Both the position numbers and the translations under genes were made by a program. From Erwinia sp. HDF1-3R (GTDB lineage Bacteria > Pseudomonadota > Gammaproteobacteria > Enterobacterales > Enterobacteriaceae), in assembly GCF_039621855.1 (NCBI RefSeq), contig NZ_CP155071.1:1054001-1118000 (forward strand): 64,000 nucleotides of DNA, written 5' to 3'. Below are positions 22,364 to 33,041 of this stretch, in pieces (positions within the stretch are counted from its first letter, which is position 1; each line of letters opens with the position of its first letter). Below the pieces are notes generated by a model. That model did not search any database. It was not told where the DNA came from and saw only the letters and a program-made list of their open reading frames with translations.

Positions 22364-23386
22364 ATGTCTTCAATTCGACTGGCTGATTTAGCCCAGCAGT
22401 TGGATGCAGATTTGCACGGAGATGGCGATCTCGTCATCTCCGGCATTGCTTCTATGCAATCCGCCCAAACCGGTCAAATCACTTTCCTCTCTAACAGCCG
22501 TTACCGCGAGCAGCTCGCAGCCTGCCAGGCATCCGCCGTGGTGCTGACGGAAACGGATCTGGACTTTTTCAACGGCGCGGCGCTGGTGGTGAAAGATCCC
22601 TATCTGACCTATGCCCGCATGGCGCAGATCCTGGACACCACGCCTCAGCCGGCTCAGGATATCGCGCCCAGTGCGGTCATTGATGCCAGCGCTCAGCTTG
22701 GCAACAACGTCTCCGTCGGTGCGAATGCCGTGATTGAATCTGGCGTTGTCCTGGGCGAGGGTGCCGTTATCGGCCCCGGCTGCTTTATCGGCAAAAACAC
22801 CCGCATTGGTGCCGGCTCACGACTCTGGGCCAATGTATCGGTCTACCACGACGTACAGATTGGTGAACGCTGTCTGATCCAGTCGGGGACGGTTATCGGT
22901 GCCGATGGTTTCGGTTATGCCAACGATCGCGGTAACTGGGTAAAAATCCCTCAGCTCGGTACCGTCATTATCGGCGACCGGGTAGAGATTGGTGCCTGCA
23001 CCACTATCGATCGCGGTGCGTTGGATAACACTCAGATTGGGAATGGTGTTATCATTGATAACCAGTGCCAGATTGCGCACAACGTTATGATTGGCGACAA
23101 TACCGCTGTTGCGGGTGGCGTAATCATGGCGGGCAGCCTGAAAATTGGCCGTTACTGCATGATCGGCGGTGCAAGCGTAATTAATGGTCATATGGAAATT
23201 TGTGACAAAGTTACGGTCACCGGAATGGGAATGGTCATGCGACCAATCACCCAACCTGGGGTATACTCCTCCGGGATTCCACTGCAACCCAATAAAACCT
23301 GGCGCAAAACGGCAGCGCTGGTGATGAATATTGATGAAATCAGCAAACGTCTGAAATCCATCGAACGCAAGGTCAACAAAGACTAA
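22364..23386 (+). CDS. lpxD: UDP-3-O-(3-hydroxymyristoyl)glucosamine N-acyltransferase
   Basis: Third step of lipid A synthesis: adds the N-linked hydroxymyristoyl chain from acyl-ACP. The 340 residues have the N-terminal uridine-binding domain ([21 protein letters not shown]), a left-handed beta-helix of hexapeptides (about 100-310) and the catalytic-histidine region [14 protein letters not shown]. It begins 3 bp after the skp stop, so the two are co-translated. Confidence 0.97.
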   Translation: MSSIRLADLAQQLDADLHGDGDLVISGIASMQSAQTGQITFLSNSRYREQLAACQASAVVLTETDLDFFNGAALVVKDPYLTYARMAQILDTTPQPAQDIAPSAVIDASAQLGNNVSVGANAVIESGVVLGEGAVIGPGCFIGKNTRIGAGSRLWANVSVYHDVQIGERCLIQSGTVIGADGFGYANDRGNWVKIPQLGTVIIGDRVEIGACTTIDRGALDNTQIGNGVIIDNQCQIAHNVMIGDNTAVAGGVIMAGSLKIGRYCMIGGASVINGHMEICDKVTVTGMGMVMRPITQPGVYSSGIPLQPNKTWRKTAALVMNIDEISKRLKSIERKVNKD

Positions 23387-23590
23387 GCGGCTTATTGCCG
23401 GCTCAGGTCCAGCTTTCACTATCAATTTGGTCCGGCGCTACTGCGTCAAATCAGAAAGATATAAAAAAAAATGTTAAGCATGGAAAGCCTGGCGCACGGA
23501 AACTGATTCGCGGCCTGCGTATGATCTGAGGATCTTTGCAGGCCGTGTTATTGATGCCATCAGAATTTTTTTTAGGACAGGAAGAGTATT

Positions 23591-24046
23591 TTGACTACTG
23601 AAACTCATACTCTGAAAATTGAAGAGATTATTGAACTGCTGCCGCACCGCTATCCGTTTCTGCTGGTCGATCGCGTACTTGACTTTGAAGAGCACAAGTT
23701 CCTGCGCGCAGTGAAGAACGTATCGGTTAACGAACCGTTTTTCCAGGGCCATTTCCCTGGTAAACCGATTTTCCCAGGCGTGCTGATTTTAGAAGCCATG
23801 GCTCAGGCGACCGGTATTCTGGCTTTTAAAAGCGTCGGTAAGCTTGAACCGGGCGAGCTGTACTATTTTGCCGGTATTGACGAGGCGCGCTTCAAGCGTC
23901 CGGTCGTGCCAGGCGATCAGATGATCATGGAAGTCACCTTCGAGAAAACACGTCGTGGTCTGACCCGCTTTAAGGGCGTGGCGACCGTTGACGGCAAAAT
24001 TGTCTGCGAAGCAACGATGATGTGTGCCCGCAGCCGGGAGGCGTAA
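23591..24046 (+). CDS. fabZ: 3-hydroxyacyl-ACP dehydratase FabZ
   Basis: Dehydrates 3-hydroxyacyl-ACP in fatty-acid elongation, competing with LpxA/LpxD for hydroxymyristoyl-ACP. The 151-residue hot-dog protein has catalytic His54 ([13 protein letters not shown]) and Glu68 ([10 protein letters not shown]). It starts with TTG at 23591 after GGACAGGAAGAG, the same start as in E. coli. A 204-bp gap separates it from lpxD. Confidence 0.97.
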   Translation: MTTETHTLKIEEIIELLPHRYPFLLVDRVLDFEEHKFLRAVKNVSVNEPFFQGHFPGKPIFPGVLILEAMAQATGILAFKSVGKLEPGELYYFAGIDEARFKRPVVPGDQMIMEVTFEKTRRGLTRFKGVATVDGKIVCEATMMCARSREA

Positions 24047-24049
24047 TTC

Positions 24050-24838
24050 GTGATTGATGAAACCGCAGTTATCCATCCCTCTTCGATTATTGAAGAGGGG
24101 GCCGTCATCGGCGCCCGCGTTAATATTGGTCCCTTCTGCTTTATTGGGGCTAACGTGGAGATTGGAGAAGGTACCGTTCTTAAGTCGCATGTGGTGGTCA
24201 ATGGACACACCCGTATTGGCAAAGACAATACCCTCTATCAGTTCGCCACCGTCGGTGAAGCTAACCAGGACCTGAAGTATGCTGGTGAGCCTACTCGCGT
24301 TGAGGTGGGCGATCGCAACAGCATTCGTGAGAGCGTGACAATCCATCGCGGTACAACACAGGCTGACGGCGTGACGCGTGTCGGCAGTGACAACCTGCTG
24401 ATGGTCAATGCTCACATTGCTCACGACTGCGTGATTGGCGATCGCTGTATTTTAGCGAATAACGCGACCCTTGGCGGCCATGTTACGGTGGATGACTTTG
24501 CCATTATCGGTGGGATGACTGCGGTTCATCAGTTCTGCATTATCGGTGCCCACGCGATGGTGGGCGGCTGCTCCGGCGTTGCGCAGGACGTACCGCCGTT
24601 TGTGATTGCCCAGGGCAACCACGCCACGCCGTTTGGTATCAACCTGGTGGGGCTACAACGCCGCGGCTTCAGTAAAGAAGGGCTGCACGCGATTCGTAAT
24701 GCCTACAAAATTCTTTATCGCAGCGGTAAAACGCTGGATGAGGCGAAGCCTGAGATTGCCGACATCGCGCGTGAGCATCCTGAAGTCCAGCCGTTTTACG
24801 ACTTCTTTGCCCGCTCGACGCGAGGTCTGATCCGTTAA
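24050..24838 (+). CDS. lpxA: UDP-N-acetylglucosamine O-acyltransferase
   Basis: First step of lipid A synthesis: transfers 3-hydroxymyristate to UDP-GlcNAc. The 262-residue product is a left-handed beta-helix (about 1-190; [21 protein letters not shown]) with catalytic His125 in NAHIAHDC, and a C-terminal helical domain ending [12 protein letters not shown] start at 24050, 3 bp after fabZ; same start codon as E. coli. Confidence 0.98.
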   Translation: MIDETAVIHPSSIIEEGAVIGARVNIGPFCFIGANVEIGEGTVLKSHVVVNGHTRIGKDNTLYQFATVGEANQDLKYAGEPTRVEVGDRNSIRESVTIHRGTTQADGVTRVGSDNLLMVNAHIAHDCVIGDRCILANNATLGGHVTVDDFAIIGGMTAVHQFCIIGAHAMVGGCSGVAQDVPPFVIAQGNHATPFGINLVGLQRRGFSKEGLHAIRNAYKILYRSGKTLDEAKPEIADIAREHPEVQPFYDFFARSTRGLIR

Positions 24839-24841
24839 CTC

Positions 24842-25984
24842 ATGCCCCAGCCATTAACGATTGCCCTTGTCGCCGGAGAAACTTCCGGCGATATTCTTGG
24901 TGCCGGTTTAATCCGCGCACTAAAACAGACGCACCCGGATACCCGTTTTGTCGGGGTGGCCGGGCCGCTGATGCAGGCCGAAGGGTGCGAAGCCTGGTAC
25001 GAAATGGAAGAGCTGTCGGTGATGGGCATCGTCGAGGTGGTGGAACGTCTGCCGCGTCTGCTGAAAATTCGCCGCGACCTTACCCGGCGTTTTAGCGAGC
25101 TAAAGCCGGACGTCTTTGTCGGTATTGATGCACCTGACTTTAATATCACCCTTGAGGGACGACTCAAAGCGCGCGGGATCCGCACCATTCATTACGTCAG
25201 CCCTTCAGTCTGGGCCTGGCGGCAAAAGCGCGTTTTCAAAATTGGCCGCTCAACCGATATGGTGCTGGCCTTCCTGCCGTTTGAAAAAGCGTTTTACGAC
25301 CGTTTCAATGTACCCTGCCGGTTTATTGGTCATACTATGGCTGATGCCATGCCGCTCCAGCCCGATAAGCTCGCGGCGCGACGAGCGCTGGGTATCGCCG
25401 AAGGGGCTCGCTGTCTGGCCCTGCTGCCCGGCAGCCGCAATGCAGAAGTTGAGATGCTGAGCGCCGACTTCCTGCGAACGGCAGTGATACTGCGAAACAA
25501 ATGGCCCGATCTGGAAATCGTGGTGCCGCTGGTGAATCCGCGGCGTCGCGAGCAGTTTGAAAAAATTAAGGCCGAGGTTGCGCCCGACCTGCCGATGCAT
25601 CTGCTGGACGGGCAGGGGCGGCAGGCAATGATCGCCAGCGATGCGGCACTGCTGGCTTCTGGCACCGCCGCGCTGGAGTGTATGCTGGCAAAATGCCCGA
25701 TGGTGGTGGGCTATCGTATGAAGCCGTTCACTTTCTGGCTGGCGAAGCGCCTGGTGAAAACCGACTACGTTTCGCTGCCGAATCTGCTGGCAGGACGCGA
25801 GCTGGTCAAAGAGCTGTTGCAGGAAGAGTGTCAGCCCGAGCTTCTGGCGGCGGCGCTGGCACCGCTGATGGCGGAAGGTGAAACCCGTCAGCAGCTGCTG
25901 GCAACCTTTGCGGATCTGCACCAGCAAATCCGCTGGAATGCCGACGAACAGGCTGCCTCAGCCGTACTGGAGCTGTGCCCATGA
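24842..25984 (+). CDS. lpxB: Lipid-A-disaccharide synthase
   Basis: Peripheral membrane GT-B glycosyltransferase (GT19) that joins UDP-2,3-diacylglucosamine and lipid X into the lipid A disaccharide. The 380 residues contain the N-terminal [15 protein letters not shown], the central [16 protein letters not shown] and [10 protein letters not shown], and the donor-site region [20 protein letters not shown]. Begins 3 bp after lpxA; its stop overlaps rnhB by ATGA. Confidence 0.97.
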   Translation: MPQPLTIALVAGETSGDILGAGLIRALKQTHPDTRFVGVAGPLMQAEGCEAWYEMEELSVMGIVEVVERLPRLLKIRRDLTRRFSELKPDVFVGIDAPDFNITLEGRLKARGIRTIHYVSPSVWAWRQKRVFKIGRSTDMVLAFLPFEKAFYDRFNVPCRFIGHTMADAMPLQPDKLAARRALGIAEGARCLALLPGSRNAEVEMLSADFLRTAVILRNKWPDLEIVVPLVNPRRREQFEKIKAEVAPDLPMHLLDGQGRQAMIASDAALLASGTAALECMLAKCPMVVGYRMKPFTFWLAKRLVKTDYVSLPNLLAGRELVKELLQEECQPELLAAALAPLMAEGETRQQLLATFADLHQQIRWNADEQAASAVLELCP

Positions 25985-26604
25985 GTGATTTTATCTACCC
26001 GCTGGCGACCTGTATTGCCGGCGTGGACGAAGTGGGGCGCGGGCCGCTGGTGGGCGCGGTGGTCACCGCCGCCGTAATCCTCGATCCGGCGCGGCCCATT
26101 ATCGGACTGGCTGACTCAAAAAAATTATCAGAAAAGCGCCGTCTGGCGCTCTTTGATGAAATCTGTGAGAAAGCGCTGAGCTGGAGCCTGGGACGGGCAG
26201 AGCCGCAGGAGATCGACGAGCTCAATATTTTGCACGCCACGATGCTGGCGATGCAGCGCGCGGTGGCCGGGCTGCATATCACGCCTGATTATGTGCTGAT
26301 TGACGGCAACCGCTGTCCGGCGCTGGCGATGCCCTCACTGGCCGTCGTGAAAGGTGACAGCCTGGTGCAGGAGATTAGCGCCGCCTCGATAGTCGCTAAG
26401 GTAACGCGCGACCGCGAAATGGCCGAGCTGCATCTGCAATTTCCCGAGTACGGATTTGCGCAGCATAAGGGCTACCCAACGGCGCTGCATCTTGAGAAAC
26501 TACGCCAAAACGGTGCCACGCCCCATCACCGCCGCAGTTTTGCCCCGGTGAGAAATGTGCTGCTGGACGCCGACGTGGCGGCATCTGCCGGACGCGTGCG
26601 TTAA
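25981..26604 (+). CDS. rnhB: Ribonuclease HII
   Basis: Cuts RNA in RNA-DNA hybrids and starts ribonucleotide excision repair. The 207 residues have the acidic site DEVGRG (Asp-Glu, about 17-22), NRCP with the preceding DG, and [17 protein letters not shown] chose the ATG at 25981, which overlaps the lpxB stop in ATGA; a GTG two codons upstream is unlikely. The C-terminal tail ([15 protein letters not shown]) is a few residues longer than in E. coli. Confidence 0.96.
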   Translation: MSDFIYPLATCIAGVDEVGRGPLVGAVVTAAVILDPARPIIGLADSKKLSEKRRLALFDEICEKALSWSLGRAEPQEIDELNILHATMLAMQRAVAGLHITPDYVLIDGNRCPALAMPSLAVVKGDSLVQEISAASIVAKVTRDREMAELHLQFPEYGFAQHKGYPTALHLEKLRQNGATPHHRRSFAPVRNVLLDADVAASAGRVR

Positions 26605-26636
26605 TTTCTACTCCTTAGCTTTTGATGGGATCAACT

Positions 26637-29600
26637 ATGGCCGAACCTCGTTTTATTCATTTACGCGTTCACAGCGACTACTCCATGATCGATGGCATAG
26701 TCAAAACGGCCCCGTTAGTGAAAAAGGCGGCGTCACTCGGCATGCCCGCGCTGGGTATCACCGATTTCACCAATCTGTGTGGCCTGGTGAAGTTCTACGG
26801 CACGGCACACGGGCAGGGCGTTAAGCCGATTATCGGCGCCGACTTCAACGTCGCAAGCGAGGCGATGGGCGACGAACTGTCACACCTCACCGTCCTGGCC
26901 GCCAACAATACCGGCTACCAAAACCTCACCCTGCTTATCTCCCGTGCCTACCAGCGCGGCTATGGTGCTGCCGGTCCGGTCATCGACCGGGACTGGCTGA
27001 TCGAGCTGGGTGAAGGATTACTTCTTCTTTCCGGCGGGCGTCGCGGCGACGTAGGCAAAATGCTGCTGCGCGGTAACCATGTGCAGGCCGCCGACTGTCT
27101 GGCGTTTTACCAGCAGCATTTCCCCGACAGCTATTACCTGGAGCTGATCCGCACCGGCCGGCCGGACGAGGAGAGCTATCTCCACGCGGCCGTTGAGTTG
27201 GCGATTGCCCAGGGCATTCCCGTTGTCGCCACCAATGAAGTCTGTTTCCTCGAGGCAGAGGACTTCGACGCGCACGAAATCCGCGTCGCCATCCATGATG
27301 GCTTTACCCTGGACGACCCCAAGCGCCCGCGAAACTACAGCCCTCAGCAATACTTACGCACCAGCGAGGAGATGTGCGAGCTGTTCTCGGACATTCCTGA
27401 AGCGCTGGAAAACAGCGTGGAAATTGCTAAGCGCTGTAACGTCACCATCCGCCTGGGTGAATATTTCCTGCCGCAGTTTCCGACGGGGGAGATGACCACC
27501 GAAGACTTCCTGGTGATGAAGTCCCGTGAGGGCCTGGAAGAGCGACTGACTTTCCTGTTCCCCGATCCTGAGGTTCGCGCAGAGAAGCGCCCTGACTACG
27601 ACGAGCGCCTTGAGATCGAGCTGAACGTTATTAACCAGATGGGTTTCCCCGGCTACTTTTTGATCGTGATGGAGTTTATCCAGTGGTCAAAAGACAATGA
27701 CGTGCCGGTGGGGCCGGGGCGTGGCTCCGGTGCAGGCTCGCTGGTTGCCTACGCGCTGAAAATCACCGATCTCGATCCGCTTGAGTTTGACCTGCTGTTC
27801 GAGCGCTTCCTTAATCCCGAACGCGTGTCGATGCCCGACTTTGACGTCGATTTCTGCATGGAAAAGCGCGACCTGGTGATTGAGCACGTCGCCGAAATGT
27901 ACGGGCGCAAGGCGGTATCGCAGATTATCACCTTCGGTACGATGGCCGCGAAAGCCGTTATTCGTGACGTGGGGCGCGTGCTGGGCCACCCCTACGGCTT
28001 CGTGGATCGTATTTCCAAGCTGGTACCGCCCGATCCGGGCATGACGCTGGAAAAAGCCTTTGCCGCCGAACCTCAGCTGCCGGAAATCTACGAGGCGGAT
28101 GAAGAGGTCAAAGCGCTGATCGATATGGCGCGCAAGCTGGAAGGGGTGACGCGAAACGCCGGTAAGCACGCCGGTGGCGTGGTGATTGCGCCGACGCAAA
28201 TTACCGATTTTGCGCCGCTCTACTGCGATGAGAATGGCAACCATCCTGTTACCCAGTTCGATAAAAATGACGTTGAGTACGCGGGTCTGGTGAAGTTCGA
28301 CTTCCTGGGACTGCGCACGCTGACCATTATCGACTGGGCGCTGGAGATGATTAATGCCCGGCGTAAGAAGCAGGGTGAGCCGCCGATAGATATTGCGGCT
28401 ATTCCGCTTGAAGATAAGAAAAGTTTCGATATGCTGCAGCGCTCGGAAACCACGGCGGTTTTCCAGCTTGAATCTCGCGGCATGAAAGACCTGATTAAGC
28501 GCCTTAAGCCGGACTGCTTTGAGGATATGATCGCGCTGGTGGCCCTTTTCCGTCCCGGCCCACTCCAGTCAGGCATGGTAGATAACTTTATTGACCGTAA
28601 GCACGGGCGTGAGGCTATCTCTTATCCTGACATCCAGTGGCAGCATGAATCGCTCAAGCCCGTGCTGGAGCCGACCTACGGCATCATCCTCTATCAGGAA
28701 CAGGTGATGCAGATAGCCCAGGTGCTGGCAGGCTACAGCCTGGGCGGCGCGGATATGCTGCGCCGTGCGATGGGTAAAAAGAACCCGGAGGAGATGGCTA
28801 AACAGCGCGGCGGCTTTGAAGACGGCGCGAAAGCGCGCGGTATCGACGGCGAGCTGGCGATCAAAATCTTCGACCTGGTGGAAAAGTTCGCGGGTTACGG
28901 CTTTAATAAATCTCACTCCGCCGCCTATGCGCTGGTCTCCTATCAGACGCTGTGGCTAAAGGCCCACTATCCGGCCGAGTTTATGGCGGCGGTAATGACC
29001 GCCGATATGGACAACACCGAGAAAGTCGTCGGGCTGGTGGATGAGTGCTGGCGCATGGGTCTCAAGGTGCTGCCGCCGGATATCAACTCCGGCCTGTATC
29101 AGTTTCACGTCAACGATGACGGCGAGATCGTTTATGGCATTGGCGCGATCAAAGGCGTCGGCGAAGGCCCCATTGAAGCAATTATTGAAGCGCGTAACAA
29201 AGACGGCTATTTCCGTGAGCTGTTTGACCTCTGCGCTCGCACCGACACGAAAAAGCTGAATCGCCGGGTGCTGGAAAAGTTGATTATGTCGGGCGCGTTT
29301 GACCGGCTCGGTCCGCACCGTGCCGCGCTGATGAGCGCGCTGGGCGATGCGCTAAAGGCTGCGGATCAGCATGCGAAGGCAGAAGCGATTGGTCAGGCAG
29401 ATATGTTTGGCGTGCTGGCAGACGAACCCGAGCAGATTGAGCAGTCCTACGCCGATGTGACGCCGTGGCCAGAACAGATCCAACTGGATGGCGAACGCGA
29501 GACGCTTGGGCTTTACTTAACCGGGCACCCAATCAATCAGTATCTGAAAGAGATTGAGCGTTACGTAGGCGGAATGCGCCTGAAAGACATGCATCCGACC

Positions 29601-30119
29601 GACCGTGGCAAAATGACCATGGCCGTCGGTCTGGTGGTGGCGGCCCGCGTGATGGTAACAAAGCGCGGTAACCGGATAGGCATCTGTACGCTGGACGATC
29701 GTTCCGGTCGGCTGGAAGTGATGTTGTTTACAGATGCACTCGAAAGGTTTCAGCACTTGCTGGAAAAAGACCGTATTCTGATCGTCAGCGGACAGGTCAG
29801 CTTTGATGACTTTAGCGGGGGGCTTAAAATGACCGCCCGCGAGGTGATGGACATTGATGAAGCCCGCGAAAAATATGCACGCGGGCTTGCTATCTCGCTG
29901 ACGGACAGGCAAATTGATGACCAGCTTTTGAACCGTCTCCGTCAATCCCTGGAACCCCATCGTTCGGGGACCATTCCGGTACATCTCTACTATCAAAGAG
30001 AGGATGCGCGGGCGAAGCTGCGCTTTGGCGCAGCGTGGCGCGTGTCGCCCAGCGATCGTTTATTAAATGAATTGCGATCGCTGATAGGGTCGGAGCAGGT
30101 GGAACTGGAGTTTGACTAA
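26637..30119 (+). CDS. dnaE: DNA polymerase III alpha subunit
   Basis: Catalytic subunit of the replicase. The 1160 residues equal E. coli DnaE in length: PHP domain (1-270; [13 protein letters not shown]), polymerase core with the catalytic aspartates in PDFDVDFC, fingers ([19 protein letters not shown]), HhH region, OB fold (about 990-1070) and C-terminal tau-binding part. ATG 26637 gives the family start [13 protein letters not shown]; an in-frame TTG at 26622 is not needed. Confidence 0.98.
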   Translation: MAEPRFIHLRVHSDYSMIDGIVKTAPLVKKAASLGMPALGITDFTNLCGLVKFYGTAHGQGVKPIIGADFNVASEAMGDELSHLTVLAANNTGYQNLTLLISRAYQRGYGAAGPVIDRDWLIELGEGLLLLSGGRRGDVGKMLLRGNHVQAADCLAFYQQHFPDSYYLELIRTGRPDEESYLHAAVELAIAQGIPVVATNEVCFLEAEDFDAHEIRVAIHDGFTLDDPKRPRNYSPQQYLRTSEEMCELFSDIPEALENSVEIAKRCNVTIRLGEYFLPQFPTGEMTTEDFLVMKSREGLEERLTFLFPDPEVRAEKRPDYDERLEIELNVINQMGFPGYFLIVMEFIQWSKDNDVPVGPGRGSGAGSLVAYALKITDLDPLEFDLLFERFLNPERVSMPDFDVDFCMEKRDLVIEHVAEMYGRKAVSQIITFGTMAAKAVIRDVGRVLGHPYGFVDRISKLVPPDPGMTLEKAFAAEPQLPEIYEADEEVKALIDMARKLEGVTRNAGKHAGGVVIAPTQITDFAPLYCDENGNHPVTQFDKNDVEYAGLVKFDFLGLRTLTIIDWALEMINARRKKQGEPPIDIAAIPLEDKKSFDMLQRSETTAVFQLESRGMKDLIKRLKPDCFEDMIALVALFRPGPLQSGMVDNFIDRKHGREAISYPDIQWQHESLKPVLEPTYGIILYQEQVMQIAQVLAGYSLGGADMLRRAMGKKNPEEMAKQRGGFEDGAKARGIDGELAIKIFDLVEKFAGYGFNKSHSAAYALVSYQTLWLKAHYPAEFMAAVMTADMDNTEKVVGLVDECWRMGLKVLPPDINSGLYQFHVNDDGEIVYGIGAIKGVGEGPIEAIIEARNKDGYFRELFDLCARTDTKKLNRRVLEKLIMSGAFDRLGPHRAALMSALGDALKAADQHAKAEAIGQADMFGVLADEPEQIEQSYADVTPWPEQIQLDGERETLGLYLTGHPINQYLKEIERYVGGMRLKDMHPTDRGKMTMAVGLVVAARVMVTKRGNRIGICTLDDRSGRLEVMLFTDALERFQHLLEKDRILIVSGQVSFDDFSGGLKMTAREVMDIDEAREKYARGLAISLTDRQIDDQLLNRLRQSLEPHRSGTIPVHLYYQREDARAKLRFGAAWRVSPSDRLLNELRSLIGSEQVELEFD

Positions 30120-30131
30120 AACAGGATTATT

Positions 30132-31091
30132 ATGAGTCTTAATTACCTGGATTTCGAACAGCCAATCGCAGAGCTTGAAGCGAAAATTGATTCGCTCAAG
30201 TCGGTTGGCCGTCAGGATGAAAAACTGGATATCAATCTGGATGAAGAGATACAGCGCCTGCGCGAAAAAAGCGTCGAGCTGACACGTAAAATCTTCTCCG
30301 ATTTAGGGGCATGGCAGGTTGCGCAGCTGGCTCGCCACCCTTTACGTCCTTATACGCTGGACTATGTTCGCAATGCCTTTACTGACTTTGACGAACTGGC
30401 AGGCGATCGCGCCTATGCGGATGACAAAGCCATCGTGGGGGGGATTGCCCGCCTCGACGGGCGTCCGGTGATGATCATTGGTCATCAGAAAGGGCGTGAA
30501 ACGAAAGAGAAAATTCGGCGTAACTTCGGTATGCCAGCCCCTGAGGGTTACCGTAAAGCGCTGCGTCTGATGGAGATGGCCGAGCGTTTTAATATGCCGA
30601 TCATCACCTTCATCGACACGCCGGGCGCTTACCCGGGCGTCGGCGCAGAAGAGCGCGGACAGAGTGAGGCCATTGCGCGCAACCTGCGTGAAATGTCTGG
30701 CCTGACCGTGCCGGTTATCTGCACCGTTATCGGTGAAGGCGGCTCCGGCGGCGCCCTGGCGATTGGCGTGGGTGACAAGGTTAATATGCTGCAATACAGC
30801 ACCTACTCGGTTATTTCGCCGGAAGGCTGCGCCTCGATTCTGTGGAAAAGCGCAGATAAAGCGCCGCTGGCCGCCGACGCGATGGGGATCATTGCCCCGC
30901 GTCTGAAAGAGCTGAAGCTGATTGACAGCGTGATACCTGAGCCGCTGGGTGGGGCGCACCGCAATCCGCTCGCTATCGGTGAATCGCTTAAGGCTCAGCT
31001 GCTGGAAGATCTGGCAGAACTTGATGAGCTGAGCAAAGACGAGCTGCTGGACCGCCGCTACCAGCGTCTGATGAGCTACGGCTACGCCTGA
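30132..31091 (+). CDS. accA: Acetyl-CoA carboxylase carboxyltransferase subunit alpha
   Basis: With AccD it transfers the carboxyl group from biotin to acetyl-CoA, making malonyl-CoA. The 319 residues have the N-terminal helix ([22 protein letters not shown]) and the crotonase-type active-site region ([39 protein letters not shown]). It closes the conserved block; in E. coli the next gene is ldcC, which is missing here. Confidence 0.98.
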   Translation: MSLNYLDFEQPIAELEAKIDSLKSVGRQDEKLDINLDEEIQRLREKSVELTRKIFSDLGAWQVAQLARHPLRPYTLDYVRNAFTDFDELAGDRAYADDKAIVGGIARLDGRPVMIIGHQKGRETKEKIRRNFGMPAPEGYRKALRLMEMAERFNMPIITFIDTPGAYPGVGAEERGQSEAIARNLREMSGLTVPVICTVIGEGGSGGALAIGVGDKVNMLQYSTYSVISPEGCASILWKSADKAPLAADAMGIIAPRLKELKLIDSVIPEPLGGAHRNPLAIGESLKAQLLEDLAELDELSKDELLDRRYQRLMSYGYA

Positions 31092-31100
31092 TCCCGCGAT

Positions 31101-31135
31101 CCGATGCGGTCAGCGCTTCTCTGACTGCATCGGTT
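31101..31135 (+). terminator. Hairpin after accA
   Basis: CCGATGC-g-GTCAG / CTGAC-t-GCATCGG, 12 pairs with one mismatch and a 7-nt loop, ending ten bases past accA. The T-run (TTGT) is poor, so this may be a terminator or a 3'-end stabilising stem. Confidence 0.5.
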
Positions 31136-31432
31136 GTCCGGCAGCCTGATTTTGGGCTGGATTGGTATCAGCAGGGCGCAAGGTGATTTAGGGCGGGATC
31201 GGTTACCCCTCAGCGTCAGGATAATTTCTGGCTACGTCTGACCGGGTACGGACGCCGGACGATACTGGGTGTTAAAACAGAATCAGGCTGTCGTTAAGGC
31301 GGGTTTGAACCAGCGTACTGCACCGGAGATATTTCGGTGACGGGGACCTGGCTTAAGCCCGCCTTTCACCTGCTACTGCTCTCTTCTCCCTGTGCTACCG
31401 CGCTATTAGCTACCTTTCACCTAATAACTGAT
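31136..31432. other. 297 bp without a recognisable gene
   Basis: Junction between the conserved core and the accessory region. Both strands are broken by stops in the longer frames, and I find no ribosome site, tRNA or repeat here. It could hold a degraded gene, but nothing identifies it. Confidence 0.5.
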
Positions 31433-32176
31433 TTAATCTGCGCTTTTATCCAGTATCACCTGCCACGCCTCACGGGGCAGGACAGAAAAACCTCTTATTT
31501 TTAGCCCGTCAGCGAGAGCATGATTGCGGCGATCGCCGGTCACTTCGGCCAGCCCAACGCGCAGCGCCGCCACGCTTTCCGCCGGTATGGCAGGGGAGGC
31601 AATCAGCGGCAGGCCAGGTACGCTGGCGGTCTGACCGACGATCTTTAGCCCGCTTAGCTCACCAGCGAAATCCTGACTCAGCAGCGCCCAGCTCACGCAG
31701 TCGATTGCGGCAATATCTGCTTCCCGGTTTCGTAGCATAGCCAGAGAACGGCGGTGGCTCCCTGATGCCTGTACCCTGCTAAAAAAAGCTGAGCCTCCGG
31801 TTAGCCTCATCAGAGCGTGCCAGCCTGAGTACGACTCCTGGCTGTTACAGGCCAGGATACGTCCGCGAAAATCCCGCAGTTCACGTCCCGCTTCCTCCTT
31901 ACGCACGACTATCCAGCTACGATAATTCGCGCCCTCGCAGCCCGGCGCAGCATAGTGAAATGCACCTATGACCTGTACCTGTGGCAGTGCCGTCATAAGG
32001 GGATAGCCGCAGGTCTGACTCAGCAGCAAATCGCTGCGCTGCCAGTGGGGGAGCAGCTCATCAGGCCAGCTCAGGGCACACGGTAGCGGGATAGCAGGCG
32101 TGGCGGCCCTCAGGCGCTGCCAGAAAGCGTCCAGCTTCTCAGGACGGAATGGATACATCGGCAGTGAGGCTATCAT
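31433..32176 (-). CDS. PhnD/SsuA-type periplasmic-binding-fold protein without signal peptide
   Basis: A 247-residue protein resembling the phosphonate/phosphite ABC substrate-binding family (PF12974-like): QTCGYPLMTALPQVQVIG near residue 58, YRSWIVVRKEE (about 86), RILACNSQESYSGWHALM, and the hinge segment VQASGSHRRSLAMLRNREADIAAID. No export signal is visible (it begins MIASLPMYPFRPEK), and no ABC permease or ATPase gene is near, so transport is unlikely. A cytoplasmic sensor or scavenging role is only a guess. The ATG follows AAGGAATAACA. Confidence 0.7.
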   Translation of the reverse strand: MIASLPMYPFRPEKLDAFWQRLRAATPAIPLPCALSWPDELLPHWQRSDLLLSQTCGYPLMTALPQVQVIGAFHYAAPGCEGANYRSWIVVRKEEAGRELRDFRGRILACNSQESYSGWHALMRLTGGSAFFSRVQASGSHRRSLAMLRNREADIAAIDCVSWALLSQDFAGELSGLKIVGQTASVPGLPLIASPAIPAESVAALRVGLAEVTGDRRNHALADGLKIRGFSVLPREAWQVILDKSAD

Positions 32177-32255
32177 TGTTATTCCTTACGCGCAGTGCGT
32201 GGCGAAAGAGCGTTATAACCAAGGATAGCGCAGAGGGAGGGAGAGCCGCCTTCTC

Positions 32256-32293
32256 GGGGTTCGAGGGCCAATGGAACAAAAATGTACGCTAAG
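32256..32293 (+). repeat. Left terminal inverted repeat of the Tn3-type cassette
   Basis: 38 bp, GGGGTTCGAGGGCCAATGGA at the outer end and TACGCTAAG at the inner end. It resembles the gamma-delta (Tn1000) end. Target duplication TTCTC directly precedes it. Confidence 0.88.
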
Positions 32294-32378
32294 AAAATAA
32301 GCGTTTGATTGTAAATTATTTTTAATCCCCCAAAGATAATAGGCTTGATGATATGTGAAATGAAAACTCACTTAAGGC

Positions 32379-32552
32379 GGCACTGTTGCATAGATCTGGC
32401 GATGGTAAACTGATGCCACTGTTTAGTTGAAGGAGCAGCACATGAACCCATTCAAAGGTCGGCATTTTGAGCGTCATATTATCCTTTGGGCCGTCCGCGG
32501 GTACTGCAAATATGGCATCAGTTTACCGTCGCCAGATCTTTGCAACAGTGCC
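32379..32552. mobile_element. Fold-back IS6-family miniature element, 174 bp
   Basis: The element begins and ends with the IS6-family tip GGCACTGTTGCA. The terminal 39 bp (32379-32417 and 32514-32552) are inverted copies of each other with two mismatches, far longer than the usual 14-bp IS6/IS26 ends. Between them lie the natural leader and the first 27 codons of an IS6 transposase. No 8-bp target duplication is visible (CTTAAGGC against ATATCGTT). It appears to be an internal deletion in which the element's own left end was joined inverted onto the transposase gene. Confidence 0.85.
32442..32522 (+). pseudogene. IS6/IS26-family transposase N-terminal fragment
   Basis: ATG after an AAGGAG site gives MNPFKGRHFERHIILWAVRG then YCKYGIS, the start of IS6-family DDE transposases. 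The match ends where the inverted end copy begins at about 32514-32522; the frame then runs on into unrelated codons. The zinc-finger/HTH and DDE domain are gone, so it cannot be active. Confidence 0.85.
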
Positions 32553-32590
32553 ATATCGTTAACCACACGTGCCATCATAATATCGCGCTG

Positions 32591-33040
32591 TTAATTATTT
32601 ATTTGCATGATTTTGATATCAAACCTGCTGCAGTCTTTGACGGTGCACAGGCCGCTGAACCACAGCTCTCCCTGCGGGCCGACCATCACACCCGTACTGT
32701 TGACGAACAGGCCTGCATACGTCTGATGCAGAATGATGTTAACCAGCCTGTCAGTGAACACGCTGTCGTATGCCTTAACAAATGCATGGCTGTCAGCAAT
32801 ATCAGTTGCTTTATGGCTGACGGTGACAGTAATGGGGTAGTCGACCATCGCAGCAACGCTTTTTTTATCCTTTTCTTTAACCGCTTTCTGCAGCTGATTC
32901 AGAAACTGATGGTATTGTCCGTGCGAATCAGCTCCCATCAGGGTATCCAGCCGGGCATCTGTTTCTCTATCGCTGCCGGCAAATACCGTGGTGGATACAC
33001 ACAATGTTAACAGAAGAGCAACTGATGATTTTTTAATCAT
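32591..33040 (-). CDS. Secreted small protein, candidate immunity partner of the adjacent lysozyme
   Basis: 149 residues with a clear Sec signal peptide (MIKKSSVALLLTLCVSTTVFA, cleavage about residue 21). The mature part alternates helix and strand (LDTLMGADSHGQYHQFLNQLQKAVKEKDKK, MVDYPITVTVSHKATDI, FVKAYDSVF, LWFSGLCTVKDC), which looks like an NTF2-like fold, with two cysteines near the C-terminus. I do not recognise a named family. It starts one base after the lysozyme stop, so the pair is co-translated. A periplasmic location next to a wall hydrolase gene suggests protection from it; this is inference. Confidence 0.75.
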   Translation of the reverse strand: MIKKSSVALLLTLCVSTTVFAGSDRETDARLDTLMGADSHGQYHQFLNQLQKAVKEKDKKSVAAMVDYPITVTVSHKATDIADSHAFVKAYDSVFTDRLVNIILHQTYAGLFVNSTGVMVGPQGELWFSGLCTVKDCSRFDIKIMQINN

Positions 33041-33041
33041 A

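Noticed and set aside
32371-32560. 8-bp target duplication around the IS6-type miniature element
   Set aside because: The flanks CTTAAGGC and ATATCGTT do not match; either it moved by a process without duplication or one flank has changed.
32486-33010. Plus-strand frame of 174 codons over the secreted-protein gene
   Set aside because: Starts in the IS6 remnant in a frame other than the transposase and runs antisense to the gene with the clear signal peptide.
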